Shown: positions 51,071 to 60,116, counted from the first letter of the stretch. The stretch: DNA of 64,000 nt from Epilithonimonas sp042695135 (GCF_042695135.1 NZ_CP170547.1:2542001-2606000), one strand, 5' to 3'. Notes: generated by a model from the letters alone, not told the origin. Program-made: numbers and translations.

Positions 51071-53845
51071 ATGAAAATAAATAGAGGCTCCGAATGGAGA
51101 AAATGGGATTTACATTTACATAGTCCATATACATTTCTTAACAAATACACTTGTTCAGACGATGATTTCGTAAATAAAATTATTGGTGAAGAACTTTGTT
51201 GTATTGGCTTAACTAACTATTTTAAATTTGATAATAAAGAGTTTTTGCTCAAACAAACTCTTGAGAAAAGTAATATTGTTGTTTTTCTCAATTTAGAATT
51301 AAGATTAGACTATCAAAATAAAGATGATGACTGCCTCGACTTACACGTTATCTTTTCAAATACTATTACACAAGAACAAGTTAATAAATTTCTTAGTAAT
51401 ATGACGGCTCACGTTGGCGGTACAGAGAAAAAGCTTATTGATATTAATGATACTAATGATTTTAAGAGGGCGGTTGTAAACTTTGATAAGTTATTGATTT
51501 GCTTAAATGAAGAGTCTATAGGATTGAAAGGTAATTTTTTAGTGGGTTTCCTATCAAGAGGAAAAGGAAATGCTAGAACAAGTACTAATTATGAAAGGGT
51601 TGTCAAGGATGCAGATTTACTAATACATTCCACAGATAATCCAAATAATATTGTAGAAGATAGAAAGTTTTGGCTCAATTATAATAAACCACTATTACAA
51701 AACAGCGATGCACATTCTTTAGAAACAATCGGAAAGAAATTTACTTGGATAAAAGCACAACCAACTTTTGAAGGTCTGAAACAAATTATTCATGAACCAA
51801 TTGAGAGAGTTCAGATTCAAAAAGAGAAACCTGAAATAGACAAATTAGACAATTTATTGATTGAAAAGGTTTCTTTCTTACCGTCTGACGATAAGTTTAC
51901 ACCTGAGCCGATTTACTTTAGTAAAAATCTCAATGTGATTATTGGCGGAAAATCTTCAGGTAAATCAATTTTACTATTCAATATAGCTAAAACACTTTAT
52001 GAAAATCAAAATGATTCTGTGTTAAAATATAAAGATGCTGATGATGATTTTAAGGAGAAAGATTTATATAATCTTTCTTTAGATGATTCTAATTTTGATT
52101 TCACAATTGATACATATTTAGGAACAAATCAAAGTATTAAAAGAGAAAATAAACAAGCGAGTATTTTACCAAGTATAAAATATATTCCGCAAAATCATTT
52201 ATCTAATTTAGTAGATAAAAGTAAAAGAAATTCAAATGAACTAAAAAAATACATAAGAAATCTAATATTAGAAGAACCAAAATACAATAAAATTTACGAA
52301 GATTTCAAAGATAAATTAAGACAAAATGATAAAATAAGGGAAGATGATATTTCTGAGTATTTCACATATAAAGAAGAACTAAAAAAGAAAAACGAAGGGT
52401 TACAACAAAAGGGAGATAAAGAGAATATAAAAAAAACAATAGAAGCTTTAGAGAAAAAAATTACTGAAACTAATAAAGAATTAACTCCTGAACAAACTTT
52501 AGAATACAATACTATTGCAAATGAAAATTCTGAATTAGAAAAAAATAAAAACTCATTATCAAACGACTTAGAGAAACTATATAATTTCACTGAGTCTTCA
52601 AGAAATATTTTAGTCGAACTAAAAGCAAAAAAAGACTTATTGTTGGATAATATTGAATTATTTGAAGTCAAAAAAGAATTTGAAATAAAGTTGAATTTTA
52701 TTGATAACGCAATAAACGAAAATGATAAAGTAAAGAATCTTGTTACAAAAGATGAAAATGACAACTTTCAAATTATAGATGATAATATTATTAGTTTAAA
52801 ATTTAAAGAAATTAATGAGAAAATTAGTGAATTAAAAGTAAAATTATCACCCTTAACAAATTTATTTGAAAATCAAAAGTTGGTCTCAGGTTATCAAAAA
52901 TCAATCTCAGAAGAAAAAATAAAACTGAGTGAAATTGAACAGATTGAAAAAGAAATAGAAAATATTAATAAAACCTCGAAAAATAGAAAAGATAAAATAT
53001 TTAAAGATATAAGAGATAATAGAAAGCTATATGATAATTTACTGGCAGATCTTTTACCACGCATTGGAGAAATTAAAGAAGAGGATACTGAATTAAAAAT
53101 AGAAGACAAAATATATTTCAATTTTCCAAAATATAGAGAATCTATTTTAGGTATAAGTCACGGAAATTCTAAAACATATTCTAATTTTAAAATTTATAGT
53201 GAAGAAAATAAAGCTCTTATTAACTATGACTTTGAAAATTATATTTCAGATTTGGAAAACGTTTTTGATAGCATTGAAAATAATGATTATAAGCTTTTAA
53301 AAGATATTTCAAAACAATATGCAATTACTAAAGTTCTTGAACAACGATTTTTCTTTGATCATTGGGATATAACATATAAAAGTGATACTATACACAATAT
53401 GTCTACTGGAAAAGCAAGTTTAGTATTATTAAAAGTTATGATAAAATTAAGTGATGTTAAAGGACCTATATTAATTGATCAACCAGAGGATAATTTAGAT
53501 AATCGATCTGTAACTAATGAACTTATTGAATACTTGAAAGAAAAGAAAAAAGAGCGTCAGATAATCTTGGTAACACATAATGCAAATATAGTAGTCAATG
53601 CAGATGCTGAAAATATTATTATAGCAAATCAAAAGGGACAAAGTGATGATGATAAATTGGGGAGTTCGTATTTATTTGATTACATAAGTGGTGCATTAGA
53701 AGATATTGAGCCCATTTCTAAAGATAAAGATGAAAAAGACTTATTAAAATCAATGGGAATTAGAGAACATATTACTCAAATTGTTGAAGGTGGAAAAGAA
53801 GCCTTTAAGAAGCGTGAAGAAAAATATGGATTTAAAATTTTGTAA
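51071..53845 (+). CDS. TrlF-type PHP phosphoesterase/SMC-like ATPase
   Basis: This is a 924-residue protein. It starts with a PHP phosphoesterase domain (WDLHLHSP with His about 15 and 17; LLQNSDAHS near 215). An ABC/SMC-like ATPase follows, with Walker A IIGGKSSGKSILLF near 291, long coiled coils (about 410-690), and Walker B GPILIDQPEDNLDNRS near 797. A signature-like STGKASLVLL and H-loop VTHNANIVV are present. This layout is that of TrlF-family proteins, likely nucleic-acid processing enzymes with a possible phage-defence role. It is markedly more A+T-rich than its neighbours, which suggests horizontal transfer. Confidence 0.83.
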   Translation: MKINRGSEWRKWDLHLHSPYTFLNKYTCSDDDFVNKIIGEELCCIGLTNYFKFDNKEFLLKQTLEKSNIVVFLNLELRLDYQNKDDDCLDLHVIFSNTITQEQVNKFLSNMTAHVGGTEKKLIDINDTNDFKRAVVNFDKLLICLNEESIGLKGNFLVGFLSRGKGNARTSTNYERVVKDADLLIHSTDNPNNIVEDRKFWLNYNKPLLQNSDAHSLETIGKKFTWIKAQPTFEGLKQIIHEPIERVQIQKEKPEIDKLDNLLIEKVSFLPSDDKFTPEPIYFSKNLNVIIGGKSSGKSILLFNIAKTLYENQNDSVLKYKDADDDFKEKDLYNLSLDDSNFDFTIDTYLGTNQSIKRENKQASILPSIKYIPQNHLSNLVDKSKRNSNELKKYIRNLILEEPKYNKIYEDFKDKLRQNDKIREDDISEYFTYKEELKKKNEGLQQKGDKENIKKTIEALEKKITETNKELTPEQTLEYNTIANENSELEKNKNSLSNDLEKLYNFTESSRNILVELKAKKDLLLDNIELFEVKKEFEIKLNFIDNAINENDKVKNLVTKDENDNFQIIDDNIISLKFKEINEKISELKVKLSPLTNLFENQKLVSGYQKSISEEKIKLSEIEQIEKEIENINKTSKNRKDKIFKDIRDNRKLYDNLLADLLPRIGEIKEEDTELKIEDKIYFNFPKYRESILGISHGNSKTYSNFKIYSEENKALINYDFENYISDLENVFDSIENNDYKLLKDISKQYAITKVLEQRFFFDHWDITYKSDTIHNMSTGKASLVLLKVMIKLSDVKGPILIDQPEDNLDNRSVTNELIEYLKEKKKERQIILVTHNANIVVNADAENIIIANQKGQSDDDKLGSSYLFDYISGALEDIEPISKDKDEKDLLKSMGIREHITQIVEGGKEAFKKREEKYGFKIL

Positions 53846-54054
53846 AGGATTTAAATCCCCCGCTAGCGCAAGCGTCCCGCTCGTGCTCCTTATAAAAACC
53901 CGACAGCGCGGATTTGCAATCCGTGCCTCCCAATCCCTAATAAAACCCAAAAACCCCAGCCCCAACGCCGGGGTTTTCCCATTCTCCACATTCACCCCAA
54001 CCACCAATCCACAAAATAATTTATCCCAAAATTCCTCACATTCAAAATAATTTT
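53846..54054. repeat. GC-rich extragenic repeat block after TrlF
   Basis: After the very A+T-rich TrlF gene the sequence switches abruptly. It contains GCTAGCGCAAGC, then AGCGCGGATTTGCAATCCGT (about 53905-53925), a palindrome-rich stretch typical of extragenic repeats. CCCCAGC and GCCGGGG arms follow near 53955-53976 and form a possible terminator. No gene is supported here; reading frames across it are short. Confidence 0.55.
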
Positions 54055-54062
54055 TATATTTG
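54055..54062 (+). promoter_or_regulatory. -7 box TATATTTG for gene 54091
   Basis: It is an exact TAnnTTTG match, 28 bases before the ATG at 54091. Confidence 0.6.
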
Positions 54063-54090
54063 GAACACTAATTTTAAAAACACAAATACA

Positions 54091-54825
54091 ATGTCCAGCA
54101 CCTCAGAAGTAGGCCACGCTAAAAACGTAGCCAACCTGCAAAAACTAATAGAGCAGGTCACCGTTTACACCCTTTACAATCCACCGGTAGAAAACCTTAC
54201 CATCCCAAATCTTCGAGCACTTTACACCACAGCAGCAGCCAAACTCCCCGAAGTCGAAGAAAAACGAAATGCCAACAAAAACGCCATTGCCCTTCGCAAA
54301 GCCGCTTTCGAAAACCTGAAACCAACCTGCACCAGGATCATCAATCTATTAGACATTATGGGATTACCGCAAGGAACAATAGACCAGGCAAAATCCCTGA
54401 ACCGCACCATCCAGGGCACAAAAAAGAAACCTACAACACCTGCAGAAAATCCCGACAACGGACAACCATCTACCAACAACCCAATTTCCACTTCCCGCCA
54501 ATCTTACACCCAGCAGGCAGAAAATTTCGGGATTCTTTTGCAGCTGCTGACAACCATTCCGGACTACAAACCCAACGAAGAAGATTTGAAATTAGACAAT
54601 CTCAATACCTACCACGAATCATTGGTCAACACCACCCAACCCGTAGACCAGACAGAAGCCGAACTCAATGTCAAACTCATAGAAAGAAATCAGATTCTAT
54701 ACACAGAAGGCACCGGTCTTTACGACATCGCTCAAAATGTCAAAAAATACGTCAAAGGCCTTTATGGTGCGACTTCACCAGAGTATGCCAACGTATCATC
54801 AATCAAGTTTACCGAACCTAAATAA
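54091..54825 (+). CDS. unknown helical protein with disordered linker
   Basis: I do not recognise this 244-residue protein. It has no signal peptide or membrane segment. Residues about 1-115 and 148-244 look helical and partly alike (both contain LxxLL-type runs and Tyr-rich ends). They are joined by a proline- and threonine-rich linker, KKPTTPAENPDNGQPSTNN, about 115-148. GC content and codon use look higher than in TrlF. It has its own -7 box and terminator, so it is expressed separately. A structural or phage-related role is possible but unsupported. Confidence 0.55.
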   Translation: MSSTSEVGHAKNVANLQKLIEQVTVYTLYNPPVENLTIPNLRALYTTAAAKLPEVEEKRNANKNAIALRKAAFENLKPTCTRIINLLDIMGLPQGTIDQAKSLNRTIQGTKKKPTTPAENPDNGQPSTNNPISTSRQSYTQQAENFGILLQLLTTIPDYKPNEEDLKLDNLNTYHESLVNTTQPVDQTEAELNVKLIERNQILYTEGTGLYDIAQNVKKYVKGLYGATSPEYANVSSIKFTEPK

Positions 54826-54874
54826 TATACAGACCTTTCAATAGTTTATTGCACCGTCTGATTTTTCTAGTGTC

Positions 54875-54910
54875 ACATCCTGTCAGAATATTCCGGCAGG
54901 ATGTTTTTAT
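54875..54910 (+). terminator. terminator after gene 54091
   Basis: CATCCTG (54876-54882) pairs with CAGGATG (54897-54903), followed by TTTTTAT. Confidence 0.8.
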
Positions 54911-54992
54911 AATAATGTAATACCAGCATTGTCATCCTGAAGCTCTCGAAGGATTTTTAATAAAGAAATTCCTATTTTAATGCAATGCTTTC
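54911..54992. other. gene-free stretch with GTCATCCTGA repeat
   Basis: No gene is seen. GTCATCCTGAAGCTCTCGAA begins at 54931. A near copy, GTCATCCTGAGGCTATCGAA, begins at 55293. They bracket the 21-base array and belong to the dispersed repeats of this segment. Confidence 0.55.
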
Positions 54993-55223
54993 ATATTCTC
55001 CCGTCTTGAAGTTATATTCTCGCATCCGTATACTATATTCTGCCATCCATAATTAATATTCTTACATCCGGAAATGATATTCTTACATCCGGAAATGGTA
55101 TTCTTACATCCACAAACAATATTCTTGCTTCCGGAATCTATATTCTTGCATCCGTAAGTTATATTCTTACATCTGTAAATTATATTCTTGCATCCGGAAA
55201 CTATATTCTTCCATTAACAATAC
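54993..55223. repeat. tandem array, exact 21-bp period, 11 units
   Basis: Units close to ATATTCTTGCATCCGGAAAC begin at 54993, 55014, 55035, 55056, 55077, 55098, 55119, 55140, 55161, 55182 and 55203, with no insertion or deletion. Identity between units is roughly 70-90 percent. One plus-strand frame stays open across ten units as heptads of the type ILASGNY, but it has no start codon. All other plus frames and the best minus frame contain stops. It lies in the 560-base gap before pnp (minus). Confidence 0.85.
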
Positions 55224-55320
55224 TCCGTAGGAGTAATATGTTTGTAGAAACCACAGCTGAGTAAATTAGCGTGCCGTAGGTACGCCACAAACTGTCATCC
55301 TGAGGCTATCGAAGGCCCCC
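55222..55320. repeat. REP-like palindromes after the 21-bp array
   Basis: ACTCCGTAGGAGT (from about 55223) and GCGTGCCGTAGGTACGC (from about 55270) are two palindromes separated by about 34 bases. They are followed by GTCATCCTGAGGCTATCGAA. Paired CCGTAGG palindromes of this kind are dispersed repeats in Bacteroidota genomes. No gene is present. Confidence 0.6.
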
Positions 55321-55340
55321 ACAAACATTCCCCACAAAAA

Positions 55341-55364
55341 AATCCCCCGAAAACTCGGGGGATT
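55341..55364 (-). terminator. terminator after pnp
   Basis: AATCCCCCGA (55341-55350) pairs with TCGGGGGATT (55355-55364) around four bases. On the minus strand it is followed by seven T. Confidence 0.9.
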
Positions 55365-55385
55365 CAATATAATTAAGACTTAATT

Positions 55386-57593
55386 TTAAGCTTCGTTCAA
55401 AGGTTTGTGTTCTCCCGGTTGGTCTCTGCCTTCAGGATTTACATTTCCTTCATTTCTTGGTTTCGGTGCCGGTCTTTCTGGTCTTGGCAACAATACTTTT
55501 CTGGAAAGTTTCATTTTTTTACGGTCATCATAACCCATAAATTTCACCTCAACAGAATCGCCTTCGTTGTAAGGCACTTTATCAAGACGCGCCCACTCGA
55601 TTTCAGAGATGTGAAGTAATCCTTCAGTTCCCTTAGCAATCGCTACAAATGCCCCGAAATCCATTACTTTCACAACTTTACCTTGGTAAACTTCACCTAC
55701 AGTCGGTACAAAAGTGATCTCGTTGATCTTCGCAATCGCCTCGTTGATTTTCTCTCTGCTGACACCGGAAATTTCGATTCTACCGATCTCTCCAACTTCT
55801 TCGATGGCGATAACCGTATCTGTATCTTTCTGCATCTGCTGAATGATCTTTCCACCAGGTCCGATAACCGCACCAATGAAATCTTTAGAGATCTCTAGCA
55901 TTACCATTTTCGGAGCGTGAGGTTTCACGTCTTCTCTTGGTGCAGAGATCGTTTCATTTAATTTATCAAGGATATGCAATCTTCCGTCTCTGGCTTGTAG
56001 AAGGGCTTTTTCCATAATGTCCATAGACAATCCCTGGATTTTTATGTCCATCTGGCAAGCCGTGATTCCGTCTGCGGTTCCTGTAACTTTGAAGTCCATA
56101 TCTCCCAGGTGATCTTCATCACCCAAGATATCAGAAAGCACTGTGAATTTCCCTGATTTTACATCAGTTACCAATCCCATTGCGATTCCGGAAACTGGTT
56201 TCTTGATTTGAACACCCGCATCCATCAATGCTAAAGTTCCTGCACAAACAGTTGCCATAGAAGATGAACCGTTGGATTCCAAAATATCAGAAACAATACG
56301 GATGGTGTAAGGATTTTCTTCCGGGATCATATTCGCCAAAGCTCTTTGAGCCAGGTTTCCGTGACCAACTTCTCTTCTTGAAGTTCCTCTCAAAGGACGA
56401 GCTTCACCAGTTGAGAATGGTGGGAAGTTATAATGTAGGAAGAATCTCTCGTCATAGTTGATCATCACGCTGTCAACCATATTTGCATCTTTCACTGAAC
56501 CTAGAGTTACAGCCGTCAAAGATTGAGTTTCCCCTCTTGTAAAGATGGCAGAACCGTGTGCTCCCGGTAAATAATCGATCTCGCTCCAGATCGGACGGAT
56601 GGTTTGAGGATCACGACCATCAAGACGAATCTTATCATTCAAGATCATCTGACGCATCGCTTCTTTCTCAACATCGTGGTAATATACTTTTACGAAAGGT
56701 GTTACTCTTTCCAATTCTTCTGCATTATCAACATATTGAGCTAAAAATTCTTCACGCACCGCTTTGAATTTTTCACCTCTTTCTTCTTTGCTGGAAGGTG
56801 ATTTCGCTACTTCATATACTTTATCGTAAGTTTCTTTCCAGACTTTTTCACGGATCGCTTCATCGTGATTCTCGTGGCTGTATTCTCTTTTTGGGAAAGA
56901 TTTTCCTACTTTTTCAGCCAATCTCTCCTGAGCTTCAACTTGTTTCTTAATTTCAACGTGAGCAAATTGGATAGCCTCCAGCATTTCTGCTTCAGAGATT
57001 TCCTTCATCTCGCCTTCTACCATGACGATAGAATCTTTCGTTGCACCAACCATAATATCAAGGTCAGCGATCTTAAGGTCTTCTAATTTTGGATTAACAG
57101 AAAGTTTCCCGTCAATTCTTACCACTCTTACTTCAGACATTGGTCCGTTGAAAGGGATATCTGTGATCGCAATCGCTGCAGAAGCTGCAAAACCTGCCAA
57201 ATCATCCGGAATGGATTGTCCATCGTAAGAAATTAATGAAATCATTACCTGAACTTCCGCGTGGAAATCCTCAGGGAATAATGGTCTAAGAACTCTGTCC
57301 ACCAAACGCATCGTCAAGATTTCCTGGTCGGATGGTCTAGCTTCTCTTCTGAAAAAGTTTCCGGGAATTTTTCCACCTGCGTAGAATTTTTCTCTGTAAT
57401 CTACTGTTAAGGGTAGAAAATCTACGCCATCTTTTGCTTCTTTGCTGGCTACAACAGTTGCTAAAAGCATTGTTCCACCCATTTTTACTACTACGGATCC
57501 ATCAGCCTGTTTTGCCAATTTTCCTGTTTCAATTGTGATCTCTCTGCCGTCTGCAAGAATGACCGTTTCTGTAATTGCTTGAGGTATACTCAT
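55386..57593 (-). CDS. pnp: polyribonucleotide nucleotidyltransferase (PNPase)
   Basis: It degrades RNA 3' to 5' by phosphorolysis, in the degradosome or alone. The 735-residue protein has the two RNase PH domains (KFYAGGKIPGNFFRREARPSDQE; FPPFSTGEARPLRGTSRREV), the KH domain near 575-625 (AVIGPGGKIIQQM) and the S1 domain near 635-700 (GEVYQGKVVKVMDFGAFV). The acidic-Arg tail is short. The gene carries a hairpin in its leader and ends at a strong terminator. The usual rpsO neighbour is absent. Confidence 0.96.
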   Translation of the reverse strand: MSIPQAITETVILADGREITIETGKLAKQADGSVVVKMGGTMLLATVVASKEAKDGVDFLPLTVDYREKFYAGGKIPGNFFRREARPSDQEILTMRLVDRVLRPLFPEDFHAEVQVMISLISYDGQSIPDDLAGFAASAAIAITDIPFNGPMSEVRVVRIDGKLSVNPKLEDLKIADLDIMVGATKDSIVMVEGEMKEISEAEMLEAIQFAHVEIKKQVEAQERLAEKVGKSFPKREYSHENHDEAIREKVWKETYDKVYEVAKSPSSKEERGEKFKAVREEFLAQYVDNAEELERVTPFVKVYYHDVEKEAMRQMILNDKIRLDGRDPQTIRPIWSEIDYLPGAHGSAIFTRGETQSLTAVTLGSVKDANMVDSVMINYDERFFLHYNFPPFSTGEARPLRGTSRREVGHGNLAQRALANMIPEENPYTIRIVSDILESNGSSSMATVCAGTLALMDAGVQIKKPVSGIAMGLVTDVKSGKFTVLSDILGDEDHLGDMDFKVTGTADGITACQMDIKIQGLSMDIMEKALLQARDGRLHILDKLNETISAPREDVKPHAPKMVMLEISKDFIGAVIGPGGKIIQQMQKDTDTVIAIEEVGEIGRIEISGVSREKINEAIAKINEITFVPTVGEVYQGKVVKVMDFGAFVAIAKGTEGLLHISEIEWARLDKVPYNEGDSVEVKFMGYDDRKKMKLSRKVLLPRPERPAPKPRNEGNVNPEGRDQPGEHKPLNEA

Positions 57594-57608
57594 AAAATGT
57601 TTTGTGTT

Positions 57609-57626
57609 GCACTCCGTATTGAGTGC
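57609..57626 (-). promoter_or_regulatory. small hairpin in the pnp leader
   Basis: GCACTC (57609-57614) and GAGTGC (57621-57626) form a 6-bp stem with a 6-base loop. It lies 16 bases before the pnp start, inside the mRNA leader predicted from the -7 box at 57661-57668. In E. coli a leader stem controls pnp through RNase III and PNPase itself; a similar role here is only a guess. Confidence 0.45.
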
Positions 57627-57660
57627 TTTAATTAATTATATTTCGTCTAAAAATGTGGTG

Positions 57661-57668
57661 CAAATTTA
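57661..57668 (-). promoter_or_regulatory. -7 box TAAATTTG for pnp
   Basis: On the minus strand this is an exact TAnnTTTG match, about 68 bases before the pnp start, giving a leader of about 60 bases. Confidence 0.6.
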
Positions 57669-57736
57669 AGGTATTTATTTGAATATAATTAATAGGTATC
57701 AAAACAAGTGTTTTGGATAACTATTTAAAAATAATT

Positions 57737-57795
57737 TCTCATAGATCAGGCTAATCTCAAAGATTTATTATGTAAAATCTGCTCAATCTGCGAGA
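57737..57795. repeat. dispersed palindrome, CTCGCAGAT family, copy 2
   Basis: The right arm ATCTGCGAG is intact (near 57786-57794), and the left arm CTCATAGAT is decayed. It lies at the 3' end of the ABC1 kinase gene and is related to copies at 4078 and 59557. Confidence 0.5.
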
Positions 57796-57803
57796 CTAAA
57801 AAA

Positions 57804-59447
57804 TTATTTTCTCGTAACTCTTAACAAAAGAATAATAACGAGTACTACTGAGAATACAAATCCCAAAACCGCAACCAAAGACATCTCTCCAATTCTTGGC
57901 TCGGATTCTGAAACGAAAACAATGGCTGTCGCAATAATATTTGCTCCTAAAATCATCGCTAAAATGAGATTGACAATACTTGATTTGATGAGATTGTTGG
58001 TTTTCTCAATATTTTTGATTTCACTCGAAATGGTAAATTTATTATCATCCAGTTTCTGCAAAACTGATCTAAGTTCTTTCGGAATTTCATCTACATTATC
58101 TGTGAAATTCATCATTCTGTCCATTCCGTTTTTGAATAGCTTTTTTGGACTGATCTTTCTCGTCAGGATTTTTTTGGTGTAAGGATGAAGGCTTTTGACG
58201 ATATCCAGATCAGGATTGATCGTTCTCCCAACGCCTTCTATCAGACCAATGCCTTTAAATAACAGATAAAAATAATCCGGCATATAAAGCTGATTGTCCT
58301 TCAAAACATCTTTCATTTTATTAATGATAATATGCGGATCAATGTCTTTCAGTGAGGTGCTGTGAACGAAATTCAGAACCTCCTCCACATCATTTTCAAA
58401 TCTTCTCTCATCGGGAATCTCGTAACTGACCGCCATTTTTTTCAAAGATCTTACGATTTTATTAGAATTTTTAGCTACAAAAGCAATAATCAGATTCTCC
58501 AAAATCTCCTTATCATTCGGCTGGATTTTCCCGACAGCACCAAAATCAATGAAGACCACTCGCCCATCTTTCTTCACCAAAATATTTCCGGCGTGAGGAT
58601 CGGCGTGGAAAAAACCGTAATCCAAAATCTGAGAAACGAAAAGCCTCAAACCAACTTCCGAAATCTTAACCGGATCAATATTATGATTTAAAAGTTCAGC
58701 TTTGTCCGTGACTTTGATTCCATCAATAAACTCCATACAAAGGACATTATTATTTGAAAATTCGTCATAGACAATCGGAACATAGGTTTCTTTATTATTT
58801 TTGAAATTTAAAGCGAACTGTTTGATGTTATTACGTTCACTGACCAAAGAAACTTCCTCCAGCAAAGACTTTTCGAAGGTGGCTATGGCTTGTTTTAAAT
58901 TTAATTTTGCGCCAATTTCAGAATAGGTTGAAATCAACTTCACTAAGTCCTTTATCAGAAGCAAATCATCCTCGATAACACTTAAAACATCCGGCTTTTT
59001 AATTTTTAAAATAACCGCTTCACCAGTTATCAAAGTAGCTTTGTAAACCTGCGCAATAGAAGCTGTTGCCAAAGGTTTTGAAATAATTTCCGAGAAATGC
59101 TCTTTGATATAGATATTGAATTCATTCTCTAAAATTTCATTTACATTCATATCAACAACTTCCACCCGATCCTGAAGTTTTTGCAACTCCTGAATCAATT
59201 CCGGCGGAAGCAAATCTTCCCGATTACTGAAGGTTTGCCCAAGCTTCACAAACGTTGGACCCAACTCTTCCAAAACCATCCTGATCCTTTCGTAAACGGT
59301 TCCTTTGGAGATGATTTCATCAGACTGCGCAGAATTTTCCTCAGGTTTTTTTCCCATTCTTGCAATCAGATCTTTAAAGCCGTACTTACTGAGAACTGAT
59401 ATTAGTCTGGCAGAACGTTTAAATTTTCGCTGTTGTTTGTCGAACAT
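57804..59447 (-). CDS. ABC1/UbiB/AarF family kinase-like protein
   Basis: This is a 547-residue atypical kinase-fold protein of the UbiB group, linked to isoprenoid quinone production or lipid transport. Motifs seen are the KxGQ-like FVKLGQTFSNREDLLPPE, the nucleotide site AQVYKATLITGEAVILKIKKP, HADPHAGNILVKKDGRVVFIDFGAVG (DFG), and two C-terminal membrane helices from about residue 495. Members in flavobacteria are probably needed for menaquinone pathways (inference). Palindromic repeats lie on both sides of the gene. Confidence 0.88.
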   Translation of the reverse strand: MFDKQQRKFKRSARLISVLSKYGFKDLIARMGKKPEENSAQSDEIISKGTVYERIRMVLEELGPTFVKLGQTFSNREDLLPPELIQELQKLQDRVEVVDMNVNEILENEFNIYIKEHFSEIISKPLATASIAQVYKATLITGEAVILKIKKPDVLSVIEDDLLLIKDLVKLISTYSEIGAKLNLKQAIATFEKSLLEEVSLVSERNNIKQFALNFKNNKETYVPIVYDEFSNNNVLCMEFIDGIKVTDKAELLNHNIDPVKISEVGLRLFVSQILDYGFFHADPHAGNILVKKDGRVVFIDFGAVGKIQPNDKEILENLIIAFVAKNSNKIVRSLKKMAVSYEIPDERRFENDVEEVLNFVHSTSLKDIDPHIIINKMKDVLKDNQLYMPDYFYLLFKGIGLIEGVGRTINPDLDIVKSLHPYTKKILTRKISPKKLFKNGMDRMMNFTDNVDEIPKELRSVLQKLDDNKFTISSEIKNIEKTNNLIKSSIVNLILAMILGANIIATAIVFVSESEPRIGEMSLVAVLGFVFSVVLVIILLLRVTRK

Positions 59448-59556
59448 AAATTATAAAATAAAGGAGCTACAAAGTAACTCCAAAAATTATTCCTACAAAA
59501 TTAAAAGTCTTTGAGAACATCTGACTGATCTTCCGCAAAACTTTAAAATAGAAAAT

Positions 59557-59622
59557 CTCGCAGATTTGGCAGATCAAGCAGATTTATATAAAATAATCTG
59601 CAAAATTTGCTAAATCTGCGAG
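59557..59622. repeat. dispersed palindrome, CTCGCAGAT family, copy 3
   Basis: CTCGCAGATTT (59557-59567) pairs with AAATCTGCGAG (59612-59622). The inner AGATCAAGCAGATT and AATCTGC parts offer alternative stems. It lies between the DUF4286 and ABC1 kinase genes. Confidence 0.65.
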
Positions 59623-59652
59623 AGAAATACTTTTAGTTATCCGAATTATATT

Positions 59653-59967
59653 TTAAAATCTTTTCTTTTTAGGATCAAGGAAAGTTGGAAAAATCATCAC
59701 TGTCGATCCAAATCTTTGTGCAATTCTTTCCTCGAGGTTCACCAGTTCGCTTTCCATAAACTGATTTCTCATTTCGTCATTATCAAAAACAAGAAACAGA
59801 TTGGTATTTTTCCCTTCGCTTACCATGTCAGATTGAACTTCGGAAAGGATATACTGCTCCACATCCAAAAGATTTTCCACCATCTGATGCAGATCATTTT
59901 CCACATAGAGATCCCATTCTTCAATTTTATTTTCGATTGTATGAAATGTAATACTAAGGATGCTCAT
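59653..59967 (-). CDS. DUF4286 family protein
   Basis: This is a 104-residue cytoplasmic protein of the DUF4286 family, found mainly in Bacteroidota. It starts SILSITFHTIENKIEEWDLY and has the conserved FLVFDNDEMRNQFM and FPTFLDPKKKRF end. The compact alpha/beta form is ferredoxin-like. The function is unknown. It is divergent from gyrA; their starts are about 150 bases apart. Confidence 0.83.
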   Translation of the reverse strand: MSILSITFHTIENKIEEWDLYVENDLHQMVENLLDVEQYILSEVQSDMVSEGKNTNLFLVFDNDEMRNQFMESELVNLEERIAQRFGSTVMIFPTFLDPKKKRF

Positions 59968-60116
59968 TTTTTATATTTTTTTATGATTAATGTTGATAAA
60001 TTCAGAATGCAAAAATCGTATTTTTTTTGTAAATTAGCCCGTTATAAAAAACAGAAAAACTTGAAGCATCAGAATGCATTTTAAGATTCTGATTTACAAT
60101 AAATTAAAAAATATTT

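Noticed and set aside
54993..55223. CRISPR array or coding heptad gene
   Set aside because: There is no spacer/repeat alternation. The open frame lacks a start codon and other frames contain stops, so I list it only as a tandem repeat.
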